Below are positions 63,643-64,000 of a stretch of 64,000 nucleotides of DNA, piece by piece. Below the pieces are notes generated by a model that made no database searches, was not told the origin of the DNA, and worked only from the letters and a program-made list of their open reading frames with translations. The position numbers were made by a program, and so were the translations under genes. The stretch's first letter is position 1. Every line of letters starts with the position of its first letter. This stretch comes from Pseudopyrenochaeta lycopersici (taxonomy: Eukaryota > Ascomycota > Dothideomycetes > Pleosporales > Pseudopyrenochaetaceae). The stretch lies in contig NHZP01000001.1 in assembly GCA_003313425.1 (NCBI GenBank), positions 1,922,001 to 1,986,000 of the forward strand, given 5' to 3'.

Positions 63643-64000
63643 GGTGATCTTCGCGACGCCCGGAAACTGGAGGAGAGAGTTTGTCCAGATTGCTGTCCTT
63701 TCCGGGATAAGAATTCAATTTATTTGCTGCCATGTAGTTGAAGCTGTGCTTGCTGATTCCACATAGTTGCGAAAATGGTCTCATTAGCTTCCGGCTGATG
63801 TAAGCTGAGCATACGTCGGCGTGTGGTGTTGGCAGGTGAGATACGCAATCCCAGCCTCGTTCAATGATGGCCGCCTTGCCAAGGATGACCAGATTGTTGT
63901 ACGTTTTAGGCAAGCGCGATCGATAACCATCATTCGACCCAATTGGATGTCTCACGCTGAGGACGGTATCGTTTGCCAAGTCAGCCACATAGAAAATGCC
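63617..64000 (-). other. Open frame reaching the right edge, coding status uncertain
   Basis: An open reading frame enters from the right edge (GIFYVADLANDTV...) and stops at 63617. It overlaps the first 26 bases of the transcription-factor-like gene in another frame. It has no ATG near the edge and no recognised domain. It could be the 3' end of a gene outside the window or simply 5' leader sequence. Confidence 0.2.

Overview
This window is nuclear DNA of a filamentous ascomycete (Pezizomycotina). The genes carry short GT-AG introns of about 50-70 bases, often with CTAAC or CTGAC branch sites. Gene types include a multimodular non-ribosomal peptide synthetase, an ABCC transporter, a HET-domain protein, a NACHT-ankyrin NLR, a secreted PL4 pectin lyase and a fungal-type transcription factor. 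A plant-associated Dothideomycete (Pleosporales-like) fits best, but that is inference from gene style only. No rRNA, tRNA, CRISPR array or intact transposase was seen.

Left part (1-24.4 kb): a large NRPS runs on the minus strand from 13642 off the left edge. Its visible order is T-E-C-A-T-C-A-T-E-C-A-T. The first module lacks an adenylation domain, and there are two epimerisation domains, so D-residues are expected in the product. About 4 kb of non-coding DNA, with a possible MITE and a microsatellite, separates it from a divergently transcribed ABCC (MRP-type) exporter at 17658-22985. The two probably form the edge of a secondary-metabolite cluster whose remainder lies to the left. An unrecognised two-exon gene follows at 23477-24365.

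Middle (24.4-44.1 kb): AT-rich intergenic DNA flanks an MFS transporter (27190-28848). Next is a minus-strand NLR (30010-34691) with a helical N-terminal region, a NACHT NTPase and about 15 near-identical ankyrin repeats. A long disordered protein (36207-40205) and a small hypothetical (41255-41698) follow. A HET-domain protein (42007-44111, minus) completes this part. The NLR and HET genes are both of the kinds used in fungal self/non-self recognition.

Right part (44.7-64 kb): mostly metabolic and transport genes. They are an NAD(P)-binding SDR-like protein, a DHA1-type MFS transporter with TGACGT sites upstream, an AtuA/DUF1446 protein, a DUR3-type urea/solute symporter with GATA sites upstream, a secreted rhamnogalacturonan lyase (PL4), a divergent kinase-like protein whose catalytic-loop Asp is replaced by Asn, and a fungal-specific transcription-factor-like protein. 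Genes are monocistronic and independently spaced. Apart from the NRPS/ABC pair, nothing indicates coordinated function.
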